64,000 nucleotides of DNA. Source: Novosphingobium sp. (GTDB lineage: Bacteria; Pseudomonadota; Alphaproteobacteria; Sphingomonadales; Sphingomonadaceae). This document shows positions 7,936 to 15,908 of the stretch, piece after piece. Below the pieces are notes generated by a model that worked only from the letters and a program-made list of their open reading frames with translations, did not search any database and was not told where the DNA came from. Numbering within the stretch: position 1 is the stretch's first letter; each line of letters begins with the position of its first letter. The stretch spans positions 1 to 64,000 of the forward strand of contig JACKKV010000004.1 in NCBI GenBank assembly GCA_024236235.1, given 5' to 3'. A program made the translations under genes and the position numbers.

Positions 7936-9444
7936 ATGGTCGCTCTGGTACGGACAGTGGCTTATCTCGGGCTGGAAGCGCGCGCGGTGGAGGTGCAATG
8001 CCAGGTGGCGGCGGGCCTTCCGCGCTTCGCCATCGTCGGCCTGCCCGACAAGGCGGTGGGCGAAAGCCGGGAACGGGTGCAGGCCGCGCTGGCCGCCATG
8101 GGCCTGTCGCTGCCACCCAAACGGATCACGATCAACCTCTCACCGGCGGACCTGCCCAAGGAAGGCAGCCACTATGACCTGCCGATCGCGCTGGCCCTGC
8201 TGGCCGCGATGGGGGTGACGGATGCGGAGCAGCTGACGGACTGGGTGGCGGTGGGCGAACTGGCGCTGGACGGACGAATCGTGCCCTCACCCGGCGTGCT
8301 GCTGGCCGCGCTTCATGCCAGCGAAGCCGAGCTGGGGTTAATCTGCCCGGCCGCGCAGGGGGCGGAAGCGCGCTGGGCCAGCGGCGTACCGGTCTGCGCC
8401 GCGCCCGACCTGATCAGCCTGCTTAATCATCTCAAGGGTACACAGACCCTGCCCCAGCCGCAGCCAGGCGAAGTGGAAGCGCCCGCCCGCGGCCCGGACA
8501 TGAAACAGGTCAAGGGGCAGGAAGTGGCCAAGCGCGCGCTGGAAATCGCGGCGGCGGGCGGGCACAATCTGCTGATGATCGGCCCGCCGGGTGCGGGCAA
8601 GAGCCTGCTGGCAAGCTGCCTGCCAGGCATACTGCCGATTCTTTCACCCGCCGAAGCGCTTGAGGTCTCAATGGTCGCCTCTGTCGCCGGAACACTGGAA
8701 GAAGGGCGCATCAGCCGTACTCGCCCGTTTCGCGCGCCGCATCATTCCGCGTCCATGGCCGCATTGACCGGTGGCGGGCTGCGGGTGCGCCCGGGCGAAG
8801 TCTCGATGGCTCATCTGGGCGTGCTGTTCCTGGACGAGTTGCCCGAATTCCAGCGCGCCGTGCTCGATTCGCTGCGCCAGCCGCTGGAAACGGGCAAGGT
8901 CGACGTTGCCCGCGCCAACGCGCATGTCACCTATCCGGCCCGGGTGCAGTTGGTGGCGGCGATGAACCCATGCCGCTGTGGCCATCTGGCCGACCCGGCA
9001 CTGGCCTGCAGCCGTGCCCCGCGCTGCGCCGCCGATTACCAGAGCAAGGTTTCAGGCCCCCTGCTGGACCGGATCGATCTGCATGTGGAAGTTGACCCGG
9101 TGCGCGCGGCAGACCTCGCCCTTCCCCCACCTGCGGAAGGATCGGCCGAGGTCGCGGCCCGCGTCGCCGCCGCCCGGGCAGTACAGACCGCGCGGCTGGA
9201 AGGCACCGCGATGCGATCCAATGCAGAGCTGGAGGGCGATGCGCTCGACAAGCACGCCACCCCGGACGAGGCAGGGCGCACCCTGCTGATGCAAGCGGCA
9301 GAAGCGATGCGCCTGTCCGCGCGCGGCTATACCCGGATGCTGCGGGTCGCGCGCACCATTGCCGACCTTGCCGGGGCGCAGCAGATCAGCCGCACTCATG
9401 TCGCCGAAGCGCTCAGCTATCGACGCCAGGCACCTCGGGCATAA
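7936..9444 (+). CDS. comM: YifB/ComM-family Mg chelatase-like AAA+ ATPase
   Basis: AAA+ protein of 502 aa. The N-terminal LonC-like/ChlI domain contains GLPDKAVGESRERVQAAL and INLSPADLPKEGSHYDLPIA. The ATPase domain carries Walker A GPPGAGKSLLA, Walker B LFLDELPEF and the RVQLVAAMNPCRCG segment with its conserved cysteines. The C-terminal domain ends with SARGYTRMLRVARTIADL. ComM of naturally competent bacteria is a branch-migration helicase during recombination of imported DNA; in this organism the role is inferred. The ATG at 7936 is preceded by GGGAAAGGG, which decides it over a TTG five codons upstream. Confidence 0.92.
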   Translation: MVALVRTVAYLGLEARAVEVQCQVAAGLPRFAIVGLPDKAVGESRERVQAALAAMGLSLPPKRITINLSPADLPKEGSHYDLPIALALLAAMGVTDAEQLTDWVAVGELALDGRIVPSPGVLLAALHASEAELGLICPAAQGAEARWASGVPVCAAPDLISLLNHLKGTQTLPQPQPGEVEAPARGPDMKQVKGQEVAKRALEIAAAGGHNLLMIGPPGAGKSLLASCLPGILPILSPAEALEVSMVASVAGTLEEGRISRTRPFRAPHHSASMAALTGGGLRVRPGEVSMAHLGVLFLDELPEFQRAVLDSLRQPLETGKVDVARANAHVTYPARVQLVAAMNPCRCGHLADPALACSRAPRCAADYQSKVSGPLLDRIDLHVEVDPVRAADLALPPPAEGSAEVAARVAAARAVQTARLEGTAMRSNAELEGDALDKHATPDEAGRTLLMQAAEAMRLSARGYTRMLRVARTIADLAGAQQISRTHVAEALSYRRQAPRA

Positions 9445-9453
9445 GAGCGCCCA

Positions 9454-10065
9454 TCACCCCAAAAGTCCGCGCGACTGCAATTCGCGCTCCAGAGCGGACG
9501 CATCGGTAAACTGCCACGCCTGCCAGCCGCATGCCCGCGCCGCCGCGATATTGGTCGGATTGTCGTCAATGAAAAACAGCTCGCCCGGCGCATGGCCAAA
9601 GCGGCGCTGGGCCAGCCGGTAAATCGCCGGATCGGGCTTGGCCAGCTTCTCCACGCCCGACACCACGACATCGCGGAAGTGATCGAACACGGGGTGGAGC
9701 GGTCGGAATTCGTCCCAGAACTTCGCGGCAAAATTGGTCAGCGCGAACAGCGGCATGTCGCGCGCGGCCAGCCGCTCCACCAGTTGTGCCGTGCCCGGCA
9801 CAGGCCCCGGCACACTGTCATTGAAGCGCGTGGCATAAATGCGAATCAGGTCCGCACAGTCGGGAAATTGGGCGATCCGTTCGGCCACCATGTCATCAAG
9901 ATCGCGCCCCTCATCATGCTGGTGATGCCATCGCTCGCTCACCACGCAGGTGACGAACCATTCCAGCCGTTCGGGATCGTCGATCAGTGGGGCGTAAAGA
10001 TGGCGCAGGTCCCACTGGAACAGCACCCGCCCGACATCGAACACCACCGCCCGCACATCAGGCAT
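9454..10065 (-). CDS. HAD-superfamily hydrolase
   Basis: Haloacid-dehalogenase-like hydrolase of 203 aa. Motif I appears as VVFDVGRVLFQWD, where the second Asp of the usual DxD is replaced by Gly (DVG); this DxG form also occurs in other members of the superfamily. Motif II is FALTNF, the motif III Lys is in EKLAKPDPAIY, and motif IV is FIDDNPTNI. The substrate cannot be inferred. The start is ambiguous: the ATG used here opens the conserved domain but lies only about five bases after a terminator-like hairpin, while an ATG at 10104 would place that hairpin inside the coding sequence. Confidence 0.85.
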   Translation of the reverse strand: MPDVRAVVFDVGRVLFQWDLRHLYAPLIDDPERLEWFVTCVVSERWHHQHDEGRDLDDMVAERIAQFPDCADLIRIYATRFNDSVPGPVPGTAQLVERLAARDMPLFALTNFAAKFWDEFRPLHPVFDHFRDVVVSGVEKLAKPDPAIYRLAQRRFGHAPGELFFIDDNPTNIAAARACGWQAWQFTDASALERELQSRGLLG

Positions 10066-10066
10066 A

Positions 10067-10094
10067 ACAAAAGCCCCCGCGCTGGCAGGGGCTT
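10067..10094 (-). terminator. Terminator-like hairpin after rpmJ, at the HAD gene start
   Basis: On the minus strand AAGCCCC and GGGGCTT form a 7-bp stem with a ten-base loop, followed by TTGTT. The hairpin lies about 40 bases after the rpmJ stop and ends a few bases before the HAD ATG at 10065. It reads as an intrinsic terminator for rpmJ, but the same bases could encode residues of a longer HAD protein. Confidence 0.55.
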
Positions 10095-10137
10095 CCCGTT
10101 TCATCGCGACCGCAGGAACCCTGCGGCGCGGCAGACA

Positions 10138-10263
10138 TCAACCCTGGCGCGCCTTGAAGCGGCGGTTGGTCTTGTTGATCACATAAGTCCGGCCGCGACG
10201 GCGAATGACGCGGCAATCGCGGTGACGGTTCTTGAGTGACTTGAGGCTGTTGCGAATCTTCAT
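10138..10263 (-). CDS. rpmJ: 50S ribosomal protein L36 (YkgO/type B form)
   Basis: A 41-aa protein starting MKIRNSLKSLKNRHRDC and ending TNRRFKARQG. The MKxRxSLKSxKxRxxxxxVxRRxGRxYVINKxxxRFKARQG pattern is the zinc-free, alphaproteobacterial form of L36: only one Cys remains of the four in the zinc ribbon type. It is monocistronic, with a terminator-like hairpin downstream. Confidence 0.95.
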   Translation of the reverse strand: MKIRNSLKSLKNRHRDCRVIRRRGRTYVINKTNRRFKARQG

Positions 10264-10331
10264 GGTTTCTCTCGTGCGGTCGGGACCGCTCAAAATTGAA
10301 GCCGGGCCGTTACGGGTGGCGCGGGCGAAAG

Positions 10332-11339
10332 TCAACCTTGGCTGCGGATCTCGCTCAATTTTCGTTCCCATTGCAGGGCATGAGCGATGATCGTGTCGAG
10401 CTCGGCATGAGCGGGCACCCAGGGCAAACTCGCCTTGATGCGCCGATTGTCCGAAATCAGCGAATCGGGATCGCCCGCGCGGCGCGGCTCCATCACCCGC
10501 TCCAGCCGGCGATTCGTCACCCGGTCCACCGCATCGAGCACTTCGAGCACGGAAAAGCCCCGGCCATAACCGCAATTCATGGTCAACGAGGTGGCAGGAT
10601 CAGCAATCAAGGCCTCCAGCGCCAGGACATGCGCGGCGGCCAGGTCGGAAACATGAATGTAATCGCGCACCCCAGTGCCATCGGGCGTGGCGTAGTCGGT
10701 GCCGAACACCGACACCCGCTCGCGCTTGCCCAGTGCCGCTTCGACCGCCACCTTGATCAGATGCGTGGCCCCGGCGGTGGACTGGCCGCTGCGCGCCTGC
10801 GGATCGGCGCCAGCGACGTTGAAATAACGCAGCGCGCAATAGTTGATGGCGTGCGCGCGGGCCGTATCGGCCAGCATCGTCTCGGTCATCAGCTTGGACA
10901 TGCCATAGGGATTGATCGGCAGTTTCGGGCAATCTTCGCTGACCGGCGACACTTCGGGAATCCCGTATGTCGCGGCAGTGGAACTGAAGATGAAATGCGG
11001 CACGCCCGCCATCACTGCTGCCTCGATCAGTGCGCGGCTCTTCACCGTATTGTTGTGATAATATTTGAGCGGGTTCTCGACGGACTCCGGCACCACGATC
11101 GAACCGGCAAAGTGCATGATCGCCCGTGTACCCTGCTCCGCGAAAATCCGGGCGAGCAGCGCGCCATCCTCGATATCCCCTTCATAGAGAGGCACCCCGT
11201 CAGGCACGGCAAAGCGGAAACCGGTCGACAGATTGTCAATCACCGCCACCGGCCAGCCGGCATCGACCAGGGCAAGGACGGCGTGAGAGCCGATGTAACC
11301 GGCACCGCCGGTAACGAGAACGGGAAGCTTGCTGGACAT
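10332..11339 (-). CDS. galE: UDP-glucose 4-epimerase
   Basis: Extended SDR of 335 aa that interconverts UDP-glucose and UDP-galactose for the Leloir pathway and surface polysaccharide synthesis. The NAD-binding GGAGYIGSH is at the N-terminus. FSSTAATYG and the catalytic pair in NPYGMSK (Tyr-x-x-x-Lys) follow, then RYFNVAGADP and VRDYIHVSDLAAAHV. Length and motif order are typical. It stands alone, divergent from the lipoprotein gene at 11449. Confidence 0.93.
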   Translation of the reverse strand: MSSKLPVLVTGGAGYIGSHAVLALVDAGWPVAVIDNLSTGFRFAVPDGVPLYEGDIEDGALLARIFAEQGTRAIMHFAGSIVVPESVENPLKYYHNNTVKSRALIEAAVMAGVPHFIFSSTAATYGIPEVSPVSEDCPKLPINPYGMSKLMTETMLADTARAHAINYCALRYFNVAGADPQARSGQSTAGATHLIKVAVEAALGKRERVSVFGTDYATPDGTGVRDYIHVSDLAAAHVLALEALIADPATSLTMNCGYGRGFSVLEVLDAVDRVTNRRLERVMEPRRAGDPDSLISDNRRIKASLPWVPAHAELDTIIAHALQWERKLSEIRSQG

Positions 11340-11448
11340 GGCGCCCCCTTACATCAAACTCGCGACTTTTGGGTTAAGATTGTGGTCATGCTTGCGCCTT
11401 CAATCGGCAACGCGCACAAAGGGATAATGCGAAAATAAGGATTGCGCG

Positions 11449-12048
11449 ATGACCAGAACTGCCCTGTCCGCCCTGTTGCTTGGGCTTGCCGCCCTGTCTG
11501 GCTGCGTTGCGCCGACCGGGCCGGTGGAAGTGACGCGCTTTCACGAACCGGCTGCGCTCGATCAGCTCGGCCATGGCACGATCGCGGTGGCTGCGGCCCC
11601 GGGCGGCGATCCCGCCTCGCTCGAAATCAGGACTTACCTTGCCGCCGTGTCGCGCCAGCTCGGGGCGATCGGCTATGCCGACGGGACGGCGGACAGCGCA
11701 GACCAAGTGGCGCTGGTGCGGGTGGAACGCTCCTACTACAAGCCCGATCGCACTCGCGGACCGGTGAGCGTGGGGGTCGGCGGGGCAACTGGCGGCGGCT
11801 GGGGCTCCAGCGTCGGTATGGGGCTGGGTATCGATCTTTCGGGCGGCCCCAAGGATCAGGTCAGCACCGAACTTTCAGTCCAGATCCGCAACCGCGCGTC
11901 TGACGCGGTATTATGGGAAGGGCGCAGCCATTTCGCCGTCGCGGCGGATTCTCCCATGGCGGATACGCAACTGGGCGCGGCGAAGCTGGCCGAAGCACTG
12001 TTTGCAGACTTTCCGGGGACATCGGGCGAGACGGTGGAGGTCAAGTGA
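11449..12048 (+). CDS. DUF4136-type lipoprotein
   Basis: A 199-aa protein with a lipoprotein signal peptide. The lipobox LSGC puts the acylated Cys near residue 19. The Gly-rich middle (VSVGVGGATGGGWGSSVGMG) and a C-terminal half with VSTELSVQIRNRASDAVLWEGRS match the DUF4136 style of sphingomonad lipoproteins. No biochemical function is known for the family. Its stop overlaps the GTG start of the carboxypeptidase gene (GTGA), so the two are likely co-translated. Confidence 0.8.
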   Translation: MTRTALSALLLGLAALSGCVAPTGPVEVTRFHEPAALDQLGHGTIAVAAAPGGDPASLEIRTYLAAVSRQLGAIGYADGTADSADQVALVRVERSYYKPDRTRGPVSVGVGGATGGGWGSSVGMGLGIDLSGGPKDQVSTELSVQIRNRASDAVLWEGRSHFAVAADSPMADTQLGAAKLAEALFADFPGTSGETVEVK

Positions 12049-13190
12049 CTGACCGCGACATCAGCATTTCAGCGGCATTCGACAGCGGCAATATCGAAGT
12101 GCTGTCCATCACGGGGGCAAGCGCACGGCTCGCCATCCGCAAGGACCGGGACAGCGATTTCTTTCAGTGGTTCCATTTTCGCGTCGCCGGCGCATCCGGA
12201 CGCGAGCTTGAGCTTAGGATCACCGGGCTGGCCGCTTCCGCCTATCCGCAAGGATGGCCCGGATACCGCGCCTGCGTGTCGGAGGATCGCGATTATTGGG
12301 GCCGGGCGGAGACGGAATGGGACGAACACGGCAATGGCGGCACACTGACGATTCGCCACCGGCCAGCCAGCGACCTGTGCTGGTTTGCCTATTTTGCGCC
12401 CTATTCGATGGAACGGCATCACGATCTGGTCGCCGGTGTGGCGGGGCAGGATGGCGTGTCCTGCCGCACCCTTGGCACCAGCCTCGAAGGTCAGCCGATC
12501 GATTGCATCGAACTGGGCGAAGGGACGCGCCAGGTCTGGCTGTTTGCGCGCCAGCATCCGGGCGAATCCATGGCCGAATGGTGGATGGAAGGCACACTGG
12601 ATTGCCTTACTGACCCCGCTGATCCGGTCGGACGCACCCTGCGCGCACAATGCCGCCTGCACATCGTCCCCAACGCCAATCCCGACGGTTCGTGCCGTGG
12701 CCATTTGCGCACCAATGCCGCGGGAGTGAACCTCAATCGCGAATGGCACGAACCCAGCGCCGAAAGATCGCCCGAAGTGCTGGCGATCCGCAATGCGATG
12801 GATGAAACCGGGGTCGATTTCGCCATCGACGTGCATGGCGACGAAGCGATCCCGGCGGTGTTCCTGGCCGGTTTCGAGGGCATCCCGTCATGGACTGACG
12901 GACAGGGGGAACACTTCAATCGCTATCAGCGCATCCTTGCGCGCCGCACCCCCGATTTCCAGACGAAGCTGGGCTACCCCCGGGCCGGGCCGGGCCGGGC
13001 AAACCTGACCATGGCCACCAACCAGCTGGCGGAACGCTTTGGCGCCTGCGCGATGACCCTGGAAATGCCGTTCAAGGATCATTGCGACTGCCCTGATCCG
13101 GCGCAGGGGTGGAGCCCGGAACGCTCCATGCTGCTCGGCCGCGAATGCATGGCTGCGCTGGCCGAATGGCTGGAAAACACCGAAGCGTAA
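12045..13190 (+). CDS. M14-family zinc carboxypeptidase (cytosolic carboxypeptidase type)
   Basis: Metallocarboxypeptidase of 381 aa with no signal peptide. An N-terminal beta-domain (DFFQWFHFRV, YPQGWPGYRACVSEDRDYW) is of the kind seen in cytosolic carboxypeptidases. The M14 zinc ligands are His171 and Glu174 in RQHPGES and His264 in DVHGDE. NPDGSCRGHLRTNAAGVNLN and the catalytic Glu340 in LEMPFKDH complete the site. The GTG start overlaps the upstream lipoprotein stop. Bacterial members of this branch are often called deglutamylase-like; the actual substrate is unknown. Confidence 0.9.
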   Translation: MTDRDISISAAFDSGNIEVLSITGASARLAIRKDRDSDFFQWFHFRVAGASGRELELRITGLAASAYPQGWPGYRACVSEDRDYWGRAETEWDEHGNGGTLTIRHRPASDLCWFAYFAPYSMERHHDLVAGVAGQDGVSCRTLGTSLEGQPIDCIELGEGTRQVWLFARQHPGESMAEWWMEGTLDCLTDPADPVGRTLRAQCRLHIVPNANPDGSCRGHLRTNAAGVNLNREWHEPSAERSPEVLAIRNAMDETGVDFAIDVHGDEAIPAVFLAGFEGIPSWTDGQGEHFNRYQRILARRTPDFQTKLGYPRAGPGRANLTMATNQLAERFGACAMTLEMPFKDHCDCPDPAQGWSPERSMLLGRECMAALAEWLENTEA

Positions 13191-13214
13191 CAGGTGGGGG
13201 CAGCTACCCGGCGC

Positions 13215-14102
13215 TCAGTCCGTTTCTAGCGGCAGGCTCTCATCCTTGGCCCATTCACCCAGTGAGCCATCGTAAAGCGACAGCTTTTCGTAGCCGAGCT
13301 GGTAAAGCATGAAGAGGTCGAGCGTGGCGGATATGCCACCCCCGCAATAGCAGATCACTTGCTTGTCGCCGGTAACGCCCCTTGCCTCTGCCGCCGCAGC
13401 TGCCTGATCGAGCGGGACGAAATTCTTCGTTTCGGGATCAACCAGATCGGCCCAGTGCAGATTGACACTGCCCGGAATCCGGCCCGACCTGCCATAGGAT
13501 GTAGGCTCCAGCCCGGCATGATAATCCGGCGACAGCGCGTTGACGATCACCGTGTCATCGCGCCCGATCGCGGCTGCGACTTCGCCGCTGCCAAGGAAGC
13601 GACCCGGCACGGGCCTTGCCTGGAAACTGGTCGCAGGCCAGGCTCTTGGCGGCCCCGCTTCAACCGGTCGGCCTTCGGCGCGCCACTTGTCCAGACCGCC
13701 ATCCAGCACCGCGACATTGTCGAAACCCAGTGCCTTGAGCATCCACCAGAAGCGCGTGGCCCACATCATGGCGCCAGCGCTGTAGAGCACCACCCGGGTT
13801 CCCGCTCCGATACCATGTCGCCCGAACGCGGATTCGAGCTGCTGCACATCGGGCAGCATGAAGTGATACGGACTCGTCCGATCCGAAAACTCGCCCTGCA
13901 GGTCCAGAAAACCGGCCCCCGGGATATGCGCGGTTTCGAAGTTCGTGCGGCCCGAAATGGCATTGTATGGTTGCGCGCTGCCGGGGGGCAGACGGTCGAG
14001 AAAGGTCGTGCAGTCAAACAGGCGCAGCTGCGGATCGCCGAGCAGCGCTGACAACGATGCCGTGTCAATCAGGGCTGCCGGATCGCGCATCGTTCTCGTC
14101 AT
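13215..14102 (-). CDS. sseA: 3-mercaptopyruvate/thiosulfate sulfurtransferase
   Basis: Two-rhodanese-domain protein of 295 aa that transfers sulfur from 3-mercaptopyruvate or thiosulfate to a thiol acceptor. The N-terminal inactive domain contains HIPGAGFLD. The C-terminal domain has GRIPGSVNLHW and the active-site loop CYCGGGISATL, in which Cys-Gly-Gly-Gly replaces the common CGSGVTA. The start MTRTMRDP is chosen because it begins five bases after the cdd stop; a longer form would run into cdd. It is the second gene of a cdd-sseA pair. Confidence 0.9.
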   Translation of the reverse strand: MTRTMRDPAALIDTASLSALLGDPQLRLFDCTTFLDRLPPGSAQPYNAISGRTNFETAHIPGAGFLDLQGEFSDRTSPYHFMLPDVQQLESAFGRHGIGAGTRVVLYSAGAMMWATRFWWMLKALGFDNVAVLDGGLDKWRAEGRPVEAGPPRAWPATSFQARPVPGRFLGSGEVAAAIGRDDTVIVNALSPDYHAGLEPTSYGRSGRIPGSVNLHWADLVDPETKNFVPLDQAAAAAEARGVTGDKQVICYCGGGISATLDLFMLYQLGYEKLSLYDGSLGEWAKDESLPLETD

Positions 14103-14106
14103 CGCA

Positions 14107-14526
14107 TCACTCCAGATTGGCTCGGCCGAACGCATGCGGCAGCAGTTCGGAAAGCCGCGCCTCGATCACATCGCCGCCTTCACCCGCACACCAGACCAGC
14201 GGGTCAGTCCCGCCAAGCTGCGCCATTTCGGCGAGCATCTGGCGACAACGCCCGCAAGGCGGCGATGGCGCATCCCCGCTGCCATGCACCGCCACCGCCT
14301 CCAGCCCGCCGCGATGGCCATCATCCATCGCCTTGGCCAGCGCCACGGATTCCGCGCATAGCGACAGGCCATAGCTGGCATTTTCGACATTGCTGGCTGA
14401 CACCACCGTCCCATCAGCGAAGCGCAGTGCTGCTCCGACCCGGAAACCTGAATATGGGGCATAGGCATTGTCCATCGCCCGATGCGCGATTGCAATCAGC
14501 CCGTCCCGGTTCATATTATCGCTCAA
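14107..14526 (-). CDS. cdd: Cytidine deaminase
   Basis: Homotetrameric-type cytidine deaminase of 139 aa that converts cytidine and deoxycytidine to uridine forms. The substrate loop YAPYSGFRVGAAL is present. Zinc is held by CAES, in which the first catalytic Cys replaces the His of other deaminases and the Glu is the proton shuttle, and by PCGRCRQ. Start: a TTG seven bases after GAGGGAG is preferred to the ATG four codons downstream, which is too far from that ribosome-binding site. It is followed closely by sseA. Confidence 0.95.
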   Translation of the reverse strand: MSDNMNRDGLIAIAHRAMDNAYAPYSGFRVGAALRFADGTVVSASNVENASYGLSLCAESVALAKAMDDGHRGGLEAVAVHGSGDAPSPPCGRCRQMLAEMAQLGGTDPLVWCAGEGGDVIEARLSELLPHAFGRANLE

Positions 14527-14552
14527 GCCAGCGCTCCCTCACTTCAGCCGCT

Positions 14553-15251
14553 TCAGGGTTGCAGCACCACCCAGCGCAACGGATCGGCCGCCGCATCCGA
14601 ATGCAGCATCGCATTGGCCGTCCACAAGGTCCATGGCCGACCGCCATAATCGGGTTGAAAGCGCGTGCGGCTGAGCCACAATGGCCGCTCCACGCGGTGC
14701 GCCAGCCCGTAACGTGCTTCAAAACCGCTTGAAATCTTCAGCACGGCGGGCTTGCCGGTATGCCCTTCAATCTGGTTGAGAAAGGTCGTCAGTTCGCTTT
14801 CCACCATCGCATCGCTGACTCGCTCGGGGCAATCCTCGGCCAGCCGGTCAAGCGCAACGGCGGGCGGCAGCAGCCCCGCATCGCGCGGCACCACGGTCAC
14901 GAAATTGGCGGACTGGCGTTCAGCGGCCAGGCAGGGGTCATAGGCATGCACTGCCCCCACTTGCAGACCAGCGGCGCGCGCAGCGGCAAAATTGCGGGCG
15001 AATTCCATGTCATGGCTGTCCGCACCGCTGCTGGCTTCCAGATAGACGAAATCCGCGCCCACCGCCCGCAGCGCAGTGAAATCGGCGGCGCCATCCTCGA
15101 TCCCGATCTCGACCCCCTGCACAGGGAATTCGCCGCGCGACGGGGTCCAGTGAATCAGGTGCCACCAGCCTGCGCCAGCAACGAGAATTGCCACCAGCAG
15201 CAGCGCCGCAGGCCAGTGCCAGCGCGCGGCAAGGGAGCGTTTTCTGCCCAT
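14553..15251 (-). CDS. GH25-family (lysozyme-like) membrane-anchored protein
   Basis: A 232-aa protein with an N-terminal basic stretch and one hydrophobic anchor (WPAALLLVAILVAGAGWW), then a GH25 muramidase-like TIM-barrel domain. GVEIGIEDGAADFTALRAVGADFVYLEASSG corresponds to the usual GIDVSxxQGxIDWxxVxxxGxxFVxIKATEG. The expected first Asp of GIDVS is Glu here (GVEIG), and the second catalytic acid appears as Glu in YLEAS. The C-terminal WLSRTRFQPDYG and LWTANAML fit the barrel end. Peptidoglycan hydrolysis is likely but the altered first acid makes activity uncertain. Confidence 0.8.
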   Translation of the reverse strand: MGRKRSLAARWHWPAALLLVAILVAGAGWWHLIHWTPSRGEFPVQGVEIGIEDGAADFTALRAVGADFVYLEASSGADSHDMEFARNFAAARAAGLQVGAVHAYDPCLAAERQSANFVTVVPRDAGLLPPAVALDRLAEDCPERVSDAMVESELTTFLNQIEGHTGKPAVLKISSGFEARYGLAHRVERPLWLSRTRFQPDYGGRPWTLWTANAMLHSDAAADPLRWVVLQP

Positions 15252-15292
15252 CGCCTATGCCATCCTCCCCGGCGGGCGGGCCACCCCCGCCT

Positions 15293-15775
15293 TCAACCCT
15301 TGATGTGCAACACGCAGATCAGCGTGAACAGCCGCCGGGCGGTGGGAAAATCCGTCTCCACCTTGCCGTCCAGCCGTTCCAGCAGCAAATTGGCCGCATC
15401 ATCGTGCACCGCCCGACGGGCCATGTCGATCGTCTCGATCTCGGCGGCGGTCGCCTTGCGGATTGCCTGATAATAGCTGTCGCAGATCGCGAAATATTCG
15501 CGGATCGGGCGGCGGAATCTGGCTAGTCCCAGAATCAGCGTCTCGACCGGTTCATCCGCTTCCGAACGAACCTCCATCGACAGGCGGCCGTCCTGCACTG
15601 ACAGATGCAGGCGCCACGGACCGTCGAACCCGGCCGCGCTGGCGCGTACGGGCTTGAAGCAGTTTTCCTCGATCAGATCGAAAATGGCGATCCGCCGTTC
15701 CTGTTCCACATCGGCGCTGCGCCACAGGATAGTCGCATCGTCGAGCGAGATATGAGAGATGCGGTGGTCTGCCAT
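15293..15775 (-). CDS. UPF0262 family protein
   Basis: Uncharacterised alphaproteobacterial protein of 160 aa, matching UPF0262 in length and pattern. It begins MADHRISHISLDDATI. Recognisable blocks are RIAIFDLIEENCFKP, DGPWRLHLSVQDGRL and FRRPIREYFAICDSYY, and the end reads PTARRLFTLICVLHIKG. No function is established for the family. The frame extends upstream without interruption but the extension is Ser/Arg-rich and crosses into dnaB's 5' region, so the MADHR start is used. It is divergent from dnaB. Confidence 0.9.
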   Translation of the reverse strand: MADHRISHISLDDATILWRSADVEQERRIAIFDLIEENCFKPVRASAAGFDGPWRLHLSVQDGRLSMEVRSEADEPVETLILGLARFRRPIREYFAICDSYYQAIRKATAAEIETIDMARRAVHDDAANLLLERLDGKVETDFPTARRLFTLICVLHIKG

Positions 15776-15908
15776 CGGGAAGCGGCTTTCGCAGATAGGC
15801 GGGGTGGAGGGCAAGCGAAATGGCCAACCCCGATATCCACAGTTCCACCCCCATGGTAATTTTTCAGAACGCTTGCGTGCCGCCACGCCGACGCGCATTT
15901 TACCGAAC

